The position numbers and the translations under genes were made by a program. A DNA stretch of 64,000 nucleotides from Paulownia fortunei (lineage: Eukaryota; Streptophyta; Magnoliopsida; Lamiales; Paulowniaceae): contig CM033115.1 of NCBI GenBank assembly GCA_019321725.1, positions 3,296,673-3,360,672 on the forward strand, read 5' to 3'. This document shows, piece after piece, positions 47,562-59,514 of this stretch; position 1 is the first letter of the stretch, and the number at the start of each line of letters is the position of its first letter. Below the pieces are notes generated by a model. That model was not told where the DNA came from and did no database searches. It was given only the letters and a program-made list of their open reading frames with translations.

Positions 47562-50500
47562 TCACACATTATATCGACCTTTTGCTGATCTCTCCCTTCT
47601 GGAATCATCCTGTAGCAACCGAGGAAAAAAATAAATAATGTAAGGAAAGAAGGCATCACAGTGCCCAAGACATTAGAATAGTAACAAAACATACATGGAA
47701 GCTGTAAGAGATCTTATCAGTGACATCAATGATCTCCTTCCACTTCCTCCCAATGCCCATCTGCATTGCAAAAATCAAATTTAAATTAATTAATTCAAAA
47801 CTGCCCGAAGCATGTAAAAACATAAATGGCTCAATGTCATGGCACACTACATCAGTTCTGACAGTAATAATATAAGGGTGAATTACAAAAACTACCATTG
47901 AAATTTGACCTAATTAAAAAAAAAAAACCAACTAACTTTCAAAACTATAAAAACTACCATTGAGATTTGCAAGAGTGTGTTAACTTAACGGAAATTGTGA
48001 AATCTAATATTTGCCCCTGGCGGAATTTAATTTTAAAAAAAGCAAAAAATTAAAAAAAAAAAGTGAAGAGACCATTTTGCCCCCAAGTCTCAACCCTTTG
48101 TCTCATCTACCATGATCCGACGATCCGTAATTTTTTTGTTTAAAAAATTAAAAAGAAAAAGAAAAAGAAAAATACATATATGCATATATATTTACACACA
48201 CACATAAACATATATACTCATATATATACACATATCTACACCCACATATATATACACACATATATACGTGTATATATATATATAGGGGAGGGGGAGCTAC
48301 ACACGGGGGCAGCTGCTCGGGCGAGCCGGCAGGGGTAGGGAAGGGAGGAATGGGGTTTGGACTGGTGGGGGAGGAGTTGGGAGGGGATGGGGATGGGTTT
48401 CTGGTTAGGGAAAAAGGGGATTTTTTTTTTTTTTTTGGGGGTGGGGTGGGGAGGGGAAGTGATGGGGGGTTAGAGAAGATAATGAACAGTATATTTTTCC
48501 TTTTTTTATTTTTAATATTTTTTATGTTTTGTACATTTTGCCAAATAAAAAATAATTTAAATTTCTTATTTTTATATTTTTATTACCAAATTTATGTTTT
48601 GAAATTTATCCTTTTTAAAATTTTCTAATTTGCTTTTATATTTTACTAATAATATAAAATAATTTTGACATATATGTCTATTTTTTAAAACTTTTGTTTA
48701 TTTAAATTTTGAATTTAAATGTACATGTTAGTCTTTAAATATGAATTATAGTAATATCTAAAGATTATTATTTTTATGATAAGTAACTAAATACACTTAA
48801 ATTGTTACTACTTAAATTATAATAAATTTTTTTTTTTTTGTGTAATATTGTCATAATATATCTACTTTTGTTAGTTTTACTATTTAAAATATTGTTATTT
48901 ATTTAAAACTTGATTTTAAATATTTTTAATTATGAAGTTAATAGTTACAAATTTATTTAGTTTCATGCTAAATCATGATTTTTTATTCTTGTGCCAATAA
49001 TTTTTAAAATATTTATATTTTCAATTTTATTGAATTTTTGGAATTTTTTTACAAAGATAAGAAAAGAAAATTTATTTGAAATCTTTTATATTTTGTTTAA
49101 AATTAAGAAAAGTATACACATAATTTATACAAATAGTAAATTTATAATTAAATTACACATAGCTATTTATAGTATAAAAAATTATAGCAATTACATCCCT
49201 GAGTATTATAAAATATTACAAATAGCCCCAATGACATTTTTGTCTAAAGAATGTCATAAACAGTATCGCAAAGACAAAAATGGATTTTCATACCTTTTTT
49301 GGCTTCAGCATTTTCCGTCAGGTCAACTAATGGAAGGGGCAAAATGTAAGACGGAGACGAACCTCAAGGGTGGTTTTTGCAATTTTGAAAGTTAGCTATA
49401 TTTTTTTGTAATTAGGTCAAAACTTAAGGGTAGTTTTTATAATTCACCCTAAAATAAATAAGAGCCATATACAAACAGAATCCAAAGGAGTCAGCCTGTG
49501 TTTTTCACAGAAATGGAGGTGACAAGCGGCAGTATTTCCTTTTCCTGGAGTCAGCTGCAACGGCCATAAGTTGCAATAATATATTGAACATCAATCATTG
49601 ATGTGTCACCAATCGAGTGATGTACGCAGCTGCTGCATAACAGTTACTAAATGCCATTTTTTCTCGGGACAGCTGGATTCCCCTCTGCCAGCAGTTAAGT
49701 GGATATGCTGGCATTTGCTCCTTCAGATTGTTTGCCTTTCCTCAAATCAGTTCTTGATCAAAGGGTTATCATTCGAAACGCCAAATGCTTTCCACAAACT
49801 TTTCACATTCAAATCCTAATTCCTTCCATCATACTAACCTATCTCTAGAGAACATTGTTGTCTAACACGATGCAGTAACAAGGTTAACATATATGCCAGA
49901 TGAGATTTGGCACATTCTATTGTAATGAAATACAGTTGCTCTCTCTTCTCGAAAACTGACATATGCAGAAGAGCCTTTATAACATTACTGACTAAATGAG
50001 GTATCCTTATTGTTATGGTCTTCTGCTGCATCAGGAAGTTCTAACAGAGATGCAAATGAAAGAGAGTCTTGTATTTCAATTTAATCTTTTCACTAGGGTT
50101 TTACTTTCAAGTGATTGTAAGATGAGACGAGCTGAATATCTCATGCAGTAAACCCAGATCAAATTGGTCAAATAATGTCGAGAAAATAATGGTCAGACAA
50201 TATTAACATGAGCTGATTGCTATTATGATTCAACCCAGGATTTATAAATCAAAGCTGAGAAATAATCAGATATCTAACCGTTACATAAAAGAAAATACCT
50301 GAGCTGCTTCATTGGCTGCAGTCTTGGTCCACAGTGAGAGTTTATCTTGCCTTTGTCGCACGCTGGCAACCACACCACAGATCTCATCAGCCTCGTCAAA
50401 CTGCTCTCCAATTAGAGCCATTAACTAACCAACAAAATGCACCAGTCAAACAAAAAATGAGTTAGTCAACTGGAAAAAAATAAAAACCCCATGCATTAAT

Positions 50501-53500
50501 TTATCAAATGTCAGAATCTGGATCTCTTGTATTCAAACCCGAATTATGGCCCGACCAGATTTATGTTTGCACGGTGTGAAGTGGGATAAAAATAGCTTTA
50601 GTTTGTCAAGCGGAGGCTAGGAGAGGGGGCAGAACTCCGCAGTATGAAACTTGTTTGTTTTTTTACCCGAGTTGGATCTATTAGGACAACAGTTAGTGTT
50701 TAGAAAAGTGTGAGGGCATGTTTTATTGAGGGAGTCAGGTTTTGAGAGGATTTGGAAGAGAAAATATCTGTGTAATCTCTTCAGTGTAGTGAATTCATTG
50801 TCTTCGCCCGTGGACTAAGGCTTTTCAATTGAGCCAAACCACGTAAATTCTGCCCCCCTTGAATTTTGTCTGTCGTTATTTTCTTGTATTTGTGAGGTTT
50901 ATTCATAACAACTCAGTAACCAGAAATGAAAAATAAGGTTTTCTTACAGTTTCAAGCCACATGTTGTCCAGATTAGCCTTTTGGCTGCTAGTAACAGTCC
51001 ACTTGCCCCCATTAGCACACTCGGGGTCTTCCCATTTGGGCTCCACTCCAGCTCTGAATAAGTGAAAGTCAGCATTTGCTGGAAACCTGCTGGGTCTGAA
51101 TATCTGGTCATATAAACTGCAACAGAAATAACCATTTCACTTCACAAGTAACAAAAACTTTACACCATCTTTGATAATTCCACATAGTTCCAATGAGAAA
51201 ATTGTCACAAATTTTCTGTACTTTGAATTGAAGTTCTAAACCTGAAATCACTCTACAATTCAGGAATAAAGGGCTCCTTCAGAGGTTATATATTCCTTGA
51301 AGATCATGTGAAACCCCCCACCCAACCACACTCCATTTCCTTTACAAGCACGCGATAAAATATCTTAAAACTGGTTTTTGGCATAGAGAGCTCCTGTTTA
51401 ACATCAAGACAAGCATGTCGGCAAATCAGTGCACTTCCCCACTTAGTTCCAGTTATTAGAGAACAGGAAGAAGTGATTATGTGGTCCTATTGATGGGGCA
51501 GAAAATGGAAATTGTGTGCAACTATGGCTGAAAAAAAGACCAAACTACCGAGATTGAATGTTAAAAGCTATTTTGAGCTTAATTCGTTACAGATAACAAA
51601 TCCAACTTGAACATGTTTTATCATTCAATAAGTTTTGATACTCAGATTGAGCTCAAATTTCGAGAAATATATGTATAAATATCAAGCTATTCGACCTCGA
51701 CTAGTGTTCGACTCAATAAAAGCTCATTCGAGCTTTGACTTGTTCAAGAATCAAAACAATAATTAAGCGTAGTAAGAAATTCGTACCAAGCTTGAGCAAT
51801 GTGTTGTTTGGCTCAACTTAATTAGGTTAAATTCCTATGCAACTGTTCATGCTCCTCGTTGCACTCAATCTTTGGAATCATATTTACATCATCATGATGC
51901 TCGAGATTCCCTATGGGCTTATGAAACTGAACTTGTTGGACTTTTCACAGAGTTAAGTACAAGCCATACAGCATAATCTTACAATTTGTCAATCCTTTTT
52001 CCAGAACTGTTCCTCAAATTGAAGATGGTTATAGTAAATATATTTTTCATTTATGCAGTAAACTGTCACTCCAGACAGTTTGATGAGAGATTTAGCAGGA
52101 GTTTAAATTTTTTACTGCTTTTGATATCAAGAAGAAATTTTGGAATAAACAAAAATATTAAAATATTAACCCAAAAGAACAATATGAGGCATGGAGAATT
52201 CATTGAAGACAATGTACAACCAATTTCTAAGAATCACCATTCTCATAAGGTTAAATAGTTTCTCAGTCATAAATTAGAGTCAATAGAGAAAAAATATAGA
52301 AAGAAATGTAAATAAAGGAGACTCTCCGTTCTTAAATGCCAAATTTTGACTTAATTCATCACAAAAATAACTTAAAATTTCAATGTATGTACTTTTTCTA
52401 GAGCCAATACCCGCAACTCTAAATGCCACCATGAAATCTATTTCCAAGCATATTACAAATGTTCTTTAATTTCACAACAACCAAAAAAAAAAAGAAGATG
52501 AAATAAACATAGAAATGGAGACTTTTATTGTGTCTAAAACTCTAAAGTCAATTTCATAGCCTTCAAAAAATCCCCATTATTGGAAAAAGTTAATGATGTG
52601 AAGATGTGAACATGGTGATGAATTAAAGCAATCTATCAAGTCCATTTATTCTCCACTAGCAATCCAAATCAGAGTTATCAAAGCTTCAAGGTCAGGTCCA
52701 ACTTATCATGGTTAATGTTGTTACCACCCTCGTCATTATGACCCAACATTGTCATCTCTTCCATGGGTTGTTCCAGTTGCATGATATATGGCTTCATACA
52801 GCCACAAAAGGGACACTCTACCTCATTTTTCCTAGCTGATCGTATAAGAGTTCTGGTGCTTGTGCTGTGGGCTGTGGACTGTGAAGCAAAATCACATAGC
52901 CTTATGGGTGAACAAAAGTTTGATTGTCGGATAGCTTGTGAAGTAGATGCATCAGAACTCAAAGGAATATGGAAGTTTGATAGCTGGGTAGATTGTGAAG
53001 TAACCATGACAGGTGTAATGGGGCTTACAGGACAATGAAAGTTTGGTGGTCCAGTAGGCTGCGAGGCATATCTTGAATGGAAGTCTGAGGATTTGTTGGG
53101 TTGAGAGGCAAATGTACCACCGCTTATGGCTGAATGTGAATTTGATGGTGACAGATAGGACTGATGCTTAGGAGTCAAGGAAGGCCCTCTCAATTGCAAG
53201 GAATTATGAAACAGTGTTGGAACCTGATAATTACCTGCAAGTGAAAGGTTTGGTGGGTTTGGGGAAACACTTTGCCAAGCATGTGGTCCCAAGTAGCCAG
53301 TTGCACTTCTAGCATTCACTGGCAGTGGTGAAGAATGAGTAAATTGTGAAGAACTTGAAACTAAGTTTGTACCATTTGCTGATGACGCAAAGCTGTGAAC
53401 ATGTACTATCGCATTCAAAGTCCCATCTTCATTAAAATGAGACTGAAAGTGGTTTATAAGGCTTCTGTTGTCAAAGAAATTTGATTGCATAAGCGACATG

Positions 53501-56500
53501 CAATTGGTGTTTCCTGACCTTGCTTTTCCCTTAGGCTTTCAAGAAAAGAAACAACTTTATGATCATAGTTTAAATTGCTCCAAGACATGGCAATGAAAAT
53601 ACAAGATGAACTCTGAAAAGCAAGGAAAAGATTTAGAAAACTTGAGTTAAAAACCACTATAAGGGGAAAGAAGAGGTCCCTTTTAAGAATAAGCTCGAAT
53701 AAAACAGAGTACAACAATTGGACAAGAGAGCAGAAATTGTGCACTGCCCAAGACAAAATACATGAACAATAGGAGAAGACAAGGATGAGACAAGGGGTGA
53801 AGCCTCTATGATAGAGAGCACAAATTTATACCAAGACAGACAGGATACTTACAACAAATAACACATTGATTTCATTGCTCTATATCTAGTCAAACGCCAA
53901 ATCTAATTATTGTTACTCAACAGATAGATTACAATTGAATAGGGTTTTCATATTTCTTACCAGAATCATGGAAAGGTATCATCATTCTAAAAGTTTTAAC
54001 ATTCAAATCTTTAATGACTATACAATAAAATTAAATAATCTTCCCTGAAAAATTTAACAAGCAATTATGACAATTTCTTACCCACTAAAAGACAAAGATA
54101 TGTTTTAAAGTTTCTACATAGAATTGCTTTAAAACCAAAATCATCAGCCATTAATATCAAATTGCTATAAAACTTACTCACTGATACAGAATTAATATAT
54201 TCAAGCCCCAAAGGCCATTTTAAAATAACAAACAGCTCATATTTTTTTATGAACGGAGTTTGTGAAATGGACAATTTGAAAGTTCAAAAATTGTTTAATT
54301 TAGTTCTACATTCTTACTCTATGTACAGGGTCCTTGACTGTCTATCTAACTTCAAAAGTAATACAAAATAGAAGCATCAAATAACTTGGTGATGTTAGTG
54401 ATAGTAGTTGTGAGTATTACAAAATACAACACATTGTTTTACTAATGGGTCTACTTGTAGATTTTTAGAGTAATTTTGAGAGCCCATAGTTACTGAACAT
54501 ATCAAATCAATATACCACAAAAAGAGATTTCAAATTTGTGACAGTAGCATTAATAGGTTTTGATATATGTGAGTGATATGCTTTAGCGCAAGCCAGATAT
54601 GGAGAAACCTTCATGGTTTCTTTCAACTAGTCACATACACCACCAAAAGTTATAAATGCCAAAGCACAGACCTTGATGAGAAAAACAATAAGAAAGTGAG
54701 ATGAAATAAAGAGAAACTAATTTAAGTGGGCAATTTCTTTAGGGACCATTCACATTCATATCCATACATGTGAAATATACAATGAAATAATCCCCATCTC
54801 TTTCAGGTGGATTAGATTCAAATAAAAATATAAATTAATTTTTTCTAAATTTAGATTAGCATAACAGCAGCATAAACTACCATACAAGCATAGAATAATA
54901 AAATGGGTATCATTTTAGTGAAAAAGTACACCAAGTATATAATGTGAAAGTTTGGCGGGGATCCAAAAGGTTAAGCAATGGGATAGGACAATCTTGGAAT
55001 TAAACAATATGTGTGGCTACTTGAGTTAATTGCTTAGTCAACTTGCTGCACTCATAACATATGCTTTTAAAAGCGGGATACCCCAATAATAAAAATAAGC
55101 TTGTAAGCACCTTATGTGTTTTTTTTTCTTTTTTGGGCAGGATGGGGGCGCAGAGGGGAGGAAGGTAGGAAAATTTAAAAATCAAAATGAGCAAAAAAAA
55201 TGTTTATAAGCCAGTTTGAACACCTCATAAAAGGTCCTAAATACATGGTGCTGCTTAAGGCTTAATGCCTAGGCCTAGAGGATACCACAAGTGACAAGCT
55301 GGTTGTGCCCTTTCAGGCAAGGGCGCTTCCAAAACCTTAGTGGATTAGTTGTGAACATGAGAAATCAAGTTTTGGGGAAGTTGATCATGGTTAACAAAGA
55401 TGGAATTTTGCATGTTAAGAATCTCAAATAATTATAGTCTCCCAAACCAAATTCATTCTTCCTCTTTCCCCTTTTATTGGATAAGTGAAGTGTTCTCATT
55501 CTAGGACTGAGGCGATGTGCATCGAAACAGATGAAGGAAACTAGCGGATAGATTTCCAAGAAAAAGAATAAGAAAGTTATAATGATGACACTGAAAATTG
55601 AAAAGAAGCCCTTAAGAGCTAATAGTTTTTCCGTAAAGCATCTTATGAGTTAAGCCATAATAAAATTAGTAAAATTCCCTTGGAAGCAAACTTAAAAAGA
55701 AATCTTTTCTAGAGAAGGAAGAGTGGAAGACATTACGTGAGCTATTAATATAAAGGGTGTTTATGCACCCCTTTTAGTCAAAACATTTATAGTTGTTTAA
55801 AAACTTATAAGATGTTTAAGAGCTTATAAGTTGTTTAAGAGCTTATAAGATGTTTAACAGTATTTAGTAATATTTTTAAGATGGGAGCTTATAAAACAAG
55901 ACAGTAGGAGATTCTAAGCTCCTTCAGCAAAATAAAGTGAGACTTCAACTTCTTTTCTAAGAGTTCACACTCTTTTAGTTTGGAATGTAAATGGCATGAT
56001 TACTACAAAGTAACTAAAAACATCTCATAAGCTCTAAATACTTATTTTATCCATACAAGTTGAGAGTTTATTTTTCAGATAGGATTTATATTCTTAAAAG
56101 CTCTGGACAACATCTTATAAGCTATATAATTTATATGACCTTTTATAAAACGATCACTAAGATACCCTCTTTGCCACAATGATGAGAGTGAAATCCAAAT
56201 TATTTAATACTTTATGGATAATGGGCATATGGGTTGTGGGCTCTCATCTGTTCAATTATTGCAATGGTCCAGGTTATGCCTCACAATTACGAAAGATTTT
56301 ATGTTAAGGAGCAGCACTGAAACCACTTGTGAAAGATCCACCCATCATTTTTTGGGTACCACAGAAAGAGACACAACAGGAGATTTCAGAGTTGAAGCAG
56401 ACCCACTGCCAATGAAAGAGCACTGTATCTATAAAGGATATGTGATCTGATCTCACAAATCTCTCATCTAGCATAGTTCTAAACAAAATGAACATTCACT

Positions 56501-57777
56501 TATTAGTCATGACACCACTATCTTCTATTTCTGATATTAGAATTTTCAATCCCCTATAATCACGATTCCTTTGTAACAACTTCTTCTACATATAAATTAA
56601 CAGTAAAAAATTTCTAACATTCAACTCAACAAAGTCTTATCCCATACTTTTCTTGTTTGTTATCCTCTTCTTCATTGCAGTTACACAAACTCCTCGATGC
56701 CGCTAATATCAATCCAATCACTTTCGATCAATACATCTAACAGCCTTCAATGCCAGGGCTACAACAACTCAATTAACTACCTAACACTTCTGGTAAAGGG
56801 CTCCAATTTAGCCAATTCACAGACATGCTCATTTCTTACTTTACCTGTTCAAAGCATCTCATTAAGTTTTCCAACAATTAGTTGTTACCACAAGCCACCT
56901 TAACTAATTCACTTTTCTAATTCACCTTCTCATTTTACCAAATGTCTTGTGTGGATTTGTATCTCAACTAACTTAATCTATGCCACTAGACACGATTTTT
57001 GTTAAGGATAACAAAATTCAATACAACACATATCATATCAAAGTTCAGCAAACTAGCAATTCAAGAAACTTGTGACCAAAATTCCATGTACTATTAAACA
57101 ACATGCAGATAAATGTACGTGTGTGACAAGAGGTAGAGAGTAACACAAAAGAGTTACTAGCGGATGAAGAAACCAATAAACAAATTGAAAAACAACAAGA
57201 GTAAGGCAAGGTACAATAATACCAATAAATACTACAACAAATGAACATTGCAAACAGAAAATGAAACCTCCCTCCCAAAACGTAAGAACAATATTCACAA
57301 AAAGATCATCAAATAATAATGAACTAAAACAATAAAATTCTAATACATTACAGAAAAAAAAAATAACAAGAGTAAAGCAACGTACAACAAAGCGAACATA
57401 AGGTACAACACATGGCACTTTACAAACAGAGAAAGAAACCCTCAAGAACACAGGCAATAACAGGATCTTCCCTTCAAAAAGCAACATCAGTCTCAACAAG
57501 CAAACCGTCAACATCAAAATAATTAAGTAAAGCCACAAACTTTCTATCAAATCAAACATTTGCTGTTGCTTATTATTACGTACCACCAGAATTCTTCGAC
57601 GGTGTCGAAAGTGTAACCCTTGCGAAGAGAAATGCCCCACGCGGCGCCCTGTTTCGGTTTCGACTGATTGTCGTACCAAAACGTCCACTTCCTCTCGAGC
57701 TTGTGCGGCTGCTTCTCCGCCGTGGCCGGTGCCTCCGCCGGAAGTTCTGATGTAGCAGCCGCCACTTCAGTTGCCAT
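47562..57777 (-). CDS. eIF(iso)4E: Eukaryotic translation initiation factor isoform 4E (cap-binding)
   Basis: Binds the mRNA 5' cap and, with eIFiso4G, recruits ribosomes; in crops this gene is a well-known recessive resistance locus because potyviruses depend on it. Five exons: 57777-57584, 51116-50948, 50424-50299, 47760-47695, 47609-47562; 603 nt, 200 aa, phase kept throughout. The start is the ATG at 57777 ([12 protein letters not shown]); another ATG at 57785 is in a different frame. Landmarks: [15 protein letters not shown] (residues 25-39), cap-stacking W47 in GAAWG and W93 with E94 in [16 protein letters not shown], then [55 protein letters not shown] and the end [15 protein letters not shown]. 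All expected family residues are present and no defect is seen. Introns are unusually long: 6.47 kb (intron 1) and 2.54 kb (intron 3). They hold a nested zinc-finger gene relic and an inverted-repeat element. Confidence 0.96.
47876..49449. mobile_element. 1.57-kb terminal-inverted-repeat element in eIF(iso)4E intron 3
   Basis: Left end gggtgaattacaaaaactac and right end agtttttataattcaccc are inverted repeats. The similarity continues inwards for about 140 bp (ctaactttcaaaa / ttttgaaagttag; gcccctggcgg / tggaaggggc). Both sides are flanked by TAA, a 3-bp target duplication as in PIF/Harbinger-type insertions. The interior is AT-rich with a TA/CA microsatellite (48170-48285) and a G-rich block; no transposase frame is visible, so it is non-autonomous. 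Its end sequence matches the short elements at 16.4 and 36.0 kb. Confidence 0.8.
48170..48480 (+). repeat. TA/CA microsatellite followed by G-rich quadruplex-prone block
   Basis: A (tatata/cacaca)-type microsatellite up to about 48282 runs into 200 bp of strongly G-biased plus strand, with many runs of three to seven G (for example ggggagggggag and gggggtggggtggggagggg). It lies inside the inverted-repeat element. The open frame through it is a composition artefact. Confidence 0.75.
49450..50298 (-). other. Remainder of eIF(iso)4E intron 3
   Basis: Ordinary intron sequence without recognised genes or repeats. Confidence 0.5.
52678..53588 (-). pseudogene. C2H2 zinc-finger protein with EAR repression motif, frame broken; nested in eIF(iso)4E intron 1
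   Basis: Intronless minus-strand gene of about 303 codons if the frame is joined. The ATG at 53588 starts [20 protein letters not shown]. Residues 31-44 give the first half of a C2H2 finger, [14 protein letters not shown], then TAA. One base out of phase the same helix goes on as [13 protein letters not shown], giving together C-x2-C-x12-H-x3-H. So a single base is missing near 53455-53461, inside the zinc finger. The second frame then stays open to 52678. It contains about five degenerate repeats of an (A/T)SQ(P/S)-x4-(S/P)(D/N)FH type, a CPFCGC pair, and ends LDLTLKL, a textbook LxLxL EAR repressor motif. The family is most likely a plant single-finger repressor; the exact subfamily is unknown. 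Either a young pseudogene, a consensus error, or a shorter 273-aa product from the ATG at 53499 that lacks the finger. Confidence 0.75.
53760..55740. other. eIF(iso)4E intron 1, no gene seen
   Basis: AT-rich intron sequence with short low-complexity frames only. A less AT-rich patch near 55135-55165 is unremarkable. Confidence 0.5.
55745..56165. mobile_element. MITE-like element with 19-bp tandem repeats
   Basis: At 55796-55860 the unit agcttataagatgtttaag is repeated three times with small changes (aacttataagatgtttaag, agcttataagttgtttaag, agcttataagatgtttaac). The reverse complement of the same words returns at 56030-56130 (ctcataagctctaaa, acatcttataagctata). This gives an overall inverted arrangement of about 400 bp, as in hAT-derived MITEs. 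Ends and target duplication could not be fixed. Confidence 0.5.
56166..57583. other. 5' part of eIF(iso)4E intron 1
   Basis: No gene recognised. A 211-codon minus-strand open frame (57688-57053) starts in the shadow of exon 1 and continues into the intron as hydrophobic, T-rich sequence; it is not a real gene. Confidence 0.55.
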
Positions 57778-59010
57778 TCAACCAAATTAAATCTCCGAAA
57801 AAAAGGGGTTTTAGAGAGGGAAACAACGAGAGGGGGGAGAGAGATTTGCTGGGCTTTGAAGGCTGGTGCTGCGATTGACTGGGGTTAGATTTGAGTTGGC
57901 GCCTAACTGAGTTGGGTTGATCAAAGCTCTACTTCTTTATAAAACGAGTTAGAGGGTTGTCTGGTTAAACTCACCAAAAAACAAAAATAATAATAATAAT
58001 ATTCTTTTTAATAGTTGAGCTTATTAGATGATTTTACTTTATAATTATAAAATAAGCTTTTGGATCTTATAATAAGTCTAATCTCTATGGTTAAATTAAG
58101 AGATTCTGTCAAATTTCTCAAAGTAAGAAATTGCATATCAAATCTTTATAAATTCTAAAATCTCATTTTTTTAAATTTAAAAGTTCTAATTTTGAGATTT
58201 TGGAACCCTCTAGAACAACTAATAAACTTTTAAATACTTTTTTTGATTAAAATTTTGAATTAAATAATCTTAATTAGACCTCCGAATGAGCTTTAGTTGA
58301 ATCGTTGCTACCTAAATTGACTCAATTATTTTCATATTGAGCCTGAAATGCTTAGAATATTAAGTAAAATTTGAACTTTACTTTTATTTTTCAAACGTTT
58401 GATATCACAATAAATTATTATTCAATAATTTGACAACATAAAAAAATCAAAAGGTTTGCCTCTCTCTATCTATCCAGGAATAGAAGGACAAAGACCTTTG
58501 GTATTCAAAAATTGGGCCTCACAATCACTAATCAATAGTTTTTTTTTTTCATGCATTTCTTTATTCATGATTCGATATTTTGGTGTCTCTATCTACGTAT
58601 AAAGAGAGGAACCACATCAATCTAACCCGAATTTGATAGTTAAATAGTAATGTAATGGCAATGAAACCATATTAATCTATTCTGAATTTGATGATTAAAT
58701 AGTAATATAGTGACCATATTGTAGGGGAGGTAGATTAAGATTTGGATTGAGATTCAATCCAAAAATTCATTACAACTGTTGATTTCAATTATTTTATCTT
58801 TTCTTTGCTTTCTTTTCATAAAATGAAAAGAGGGGGATTCCAACCGGAAAAAAAAAAAAAAAAAAAAAACTGTTTTAACTTAATTTAAATTATGTTAACC
58901 TCAAACTCTTACTTTGTAAATTAAGACAACAACGTTGTACATGAAAAAATGTATGAAATAGTTATTTATAAGATAATGAACTATCATCTCAAATTTTACG
59001 TTTCTTTCCT
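57778..59010. other. Intergenic region between divergent eIF(iso)4E and caleosin genes
   Basis: Holds the eIF(iso)4E 5' UTR (GA-rich near 57830-57845 on the plus strand), then AT-rich DNA with a long A tract at 58850-58869. No coding sequence seen. Confidence 0.55.
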
Positions 59011-59022
59011 TTCAAACTTTGG

Positions 59023-59341
59023 CACGTGAACAAATTGTATAGACCATAGAAAATTGCAGTCCATATCCATGCAAATGCGAACTGAGATGCAACCAAAAAG
59101 AATTCACTCAATGTTTTTTCACAATAAAAAATCTCAAATTGTGGGCAGAAAAGCATTTTCAAGAAAAGGACCTAAACTTTAAGCAATCAGGTCTGATCAA
59201 ACTTACATTCACATTTCAAGAACCAAATTTCAGCCGCTTTAAATACCCTTTTAATTAGCTTATGTCAAGAAGAAAAATCTTTTTGTTTTCTTCAAGAAAC
59301 AAGAGGATTGATCCATGGACACGTTAACCAGTGTACGTGTC
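59023..59341 (+). promoter_or_regulatory. Caleosin promoter motifs: G-box, RY core and ABRE
   Basis: Upstream of the caleosin ATG at 59515 lie a perfect G-box CACGTG (59023-59028), an RY-type core CATGCA (59068-59073) within ccatgcaaat, a TATA-like tttaaata (59238-59245) and an ABRE-type ACGTGTC (59335-59341). G-box/ABRE plus RY is the usual signature of seed-maturation genes under ABI5- and ABI3/FUS3-type control, as known for oil-body proteins. The sites are exact matches; their activity is inferred. The ABRE may lie in the 5' UTR if the TATA is used. Confidence 0.55.
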
Positions 59342-59514
59342 ACGAGTTGCATGTCTGCCACGCTCTTTACAACGTAGATTTCTCCGCCCCACCGCTCTGC
59401 TACTTGCTGTTTGGCGTTTCATCGCTTCCTCAAGCATTTGCATGTTCATATAGCAAAAGGGTTCGTTCAAAAATAGAGCTTTGCAAGGGGAATTTTTGAA
59501 AGTGATTTAGAGTG

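Noticed and set aside
48350..48628. 92-codon frame through the G-rich block
   Set aside because: Gly/Phe-rich product caused by base composition; lies inside a non-coding inverted-repeat element.
57053..57688. 211-codon minus-strand open frame over eIF(iso)4E exon 1 and intron 1
   Set aside because: Wrong frame relative to the conserved exon; the intronic part is hydrophobic T-rich sequence without family resemblance.
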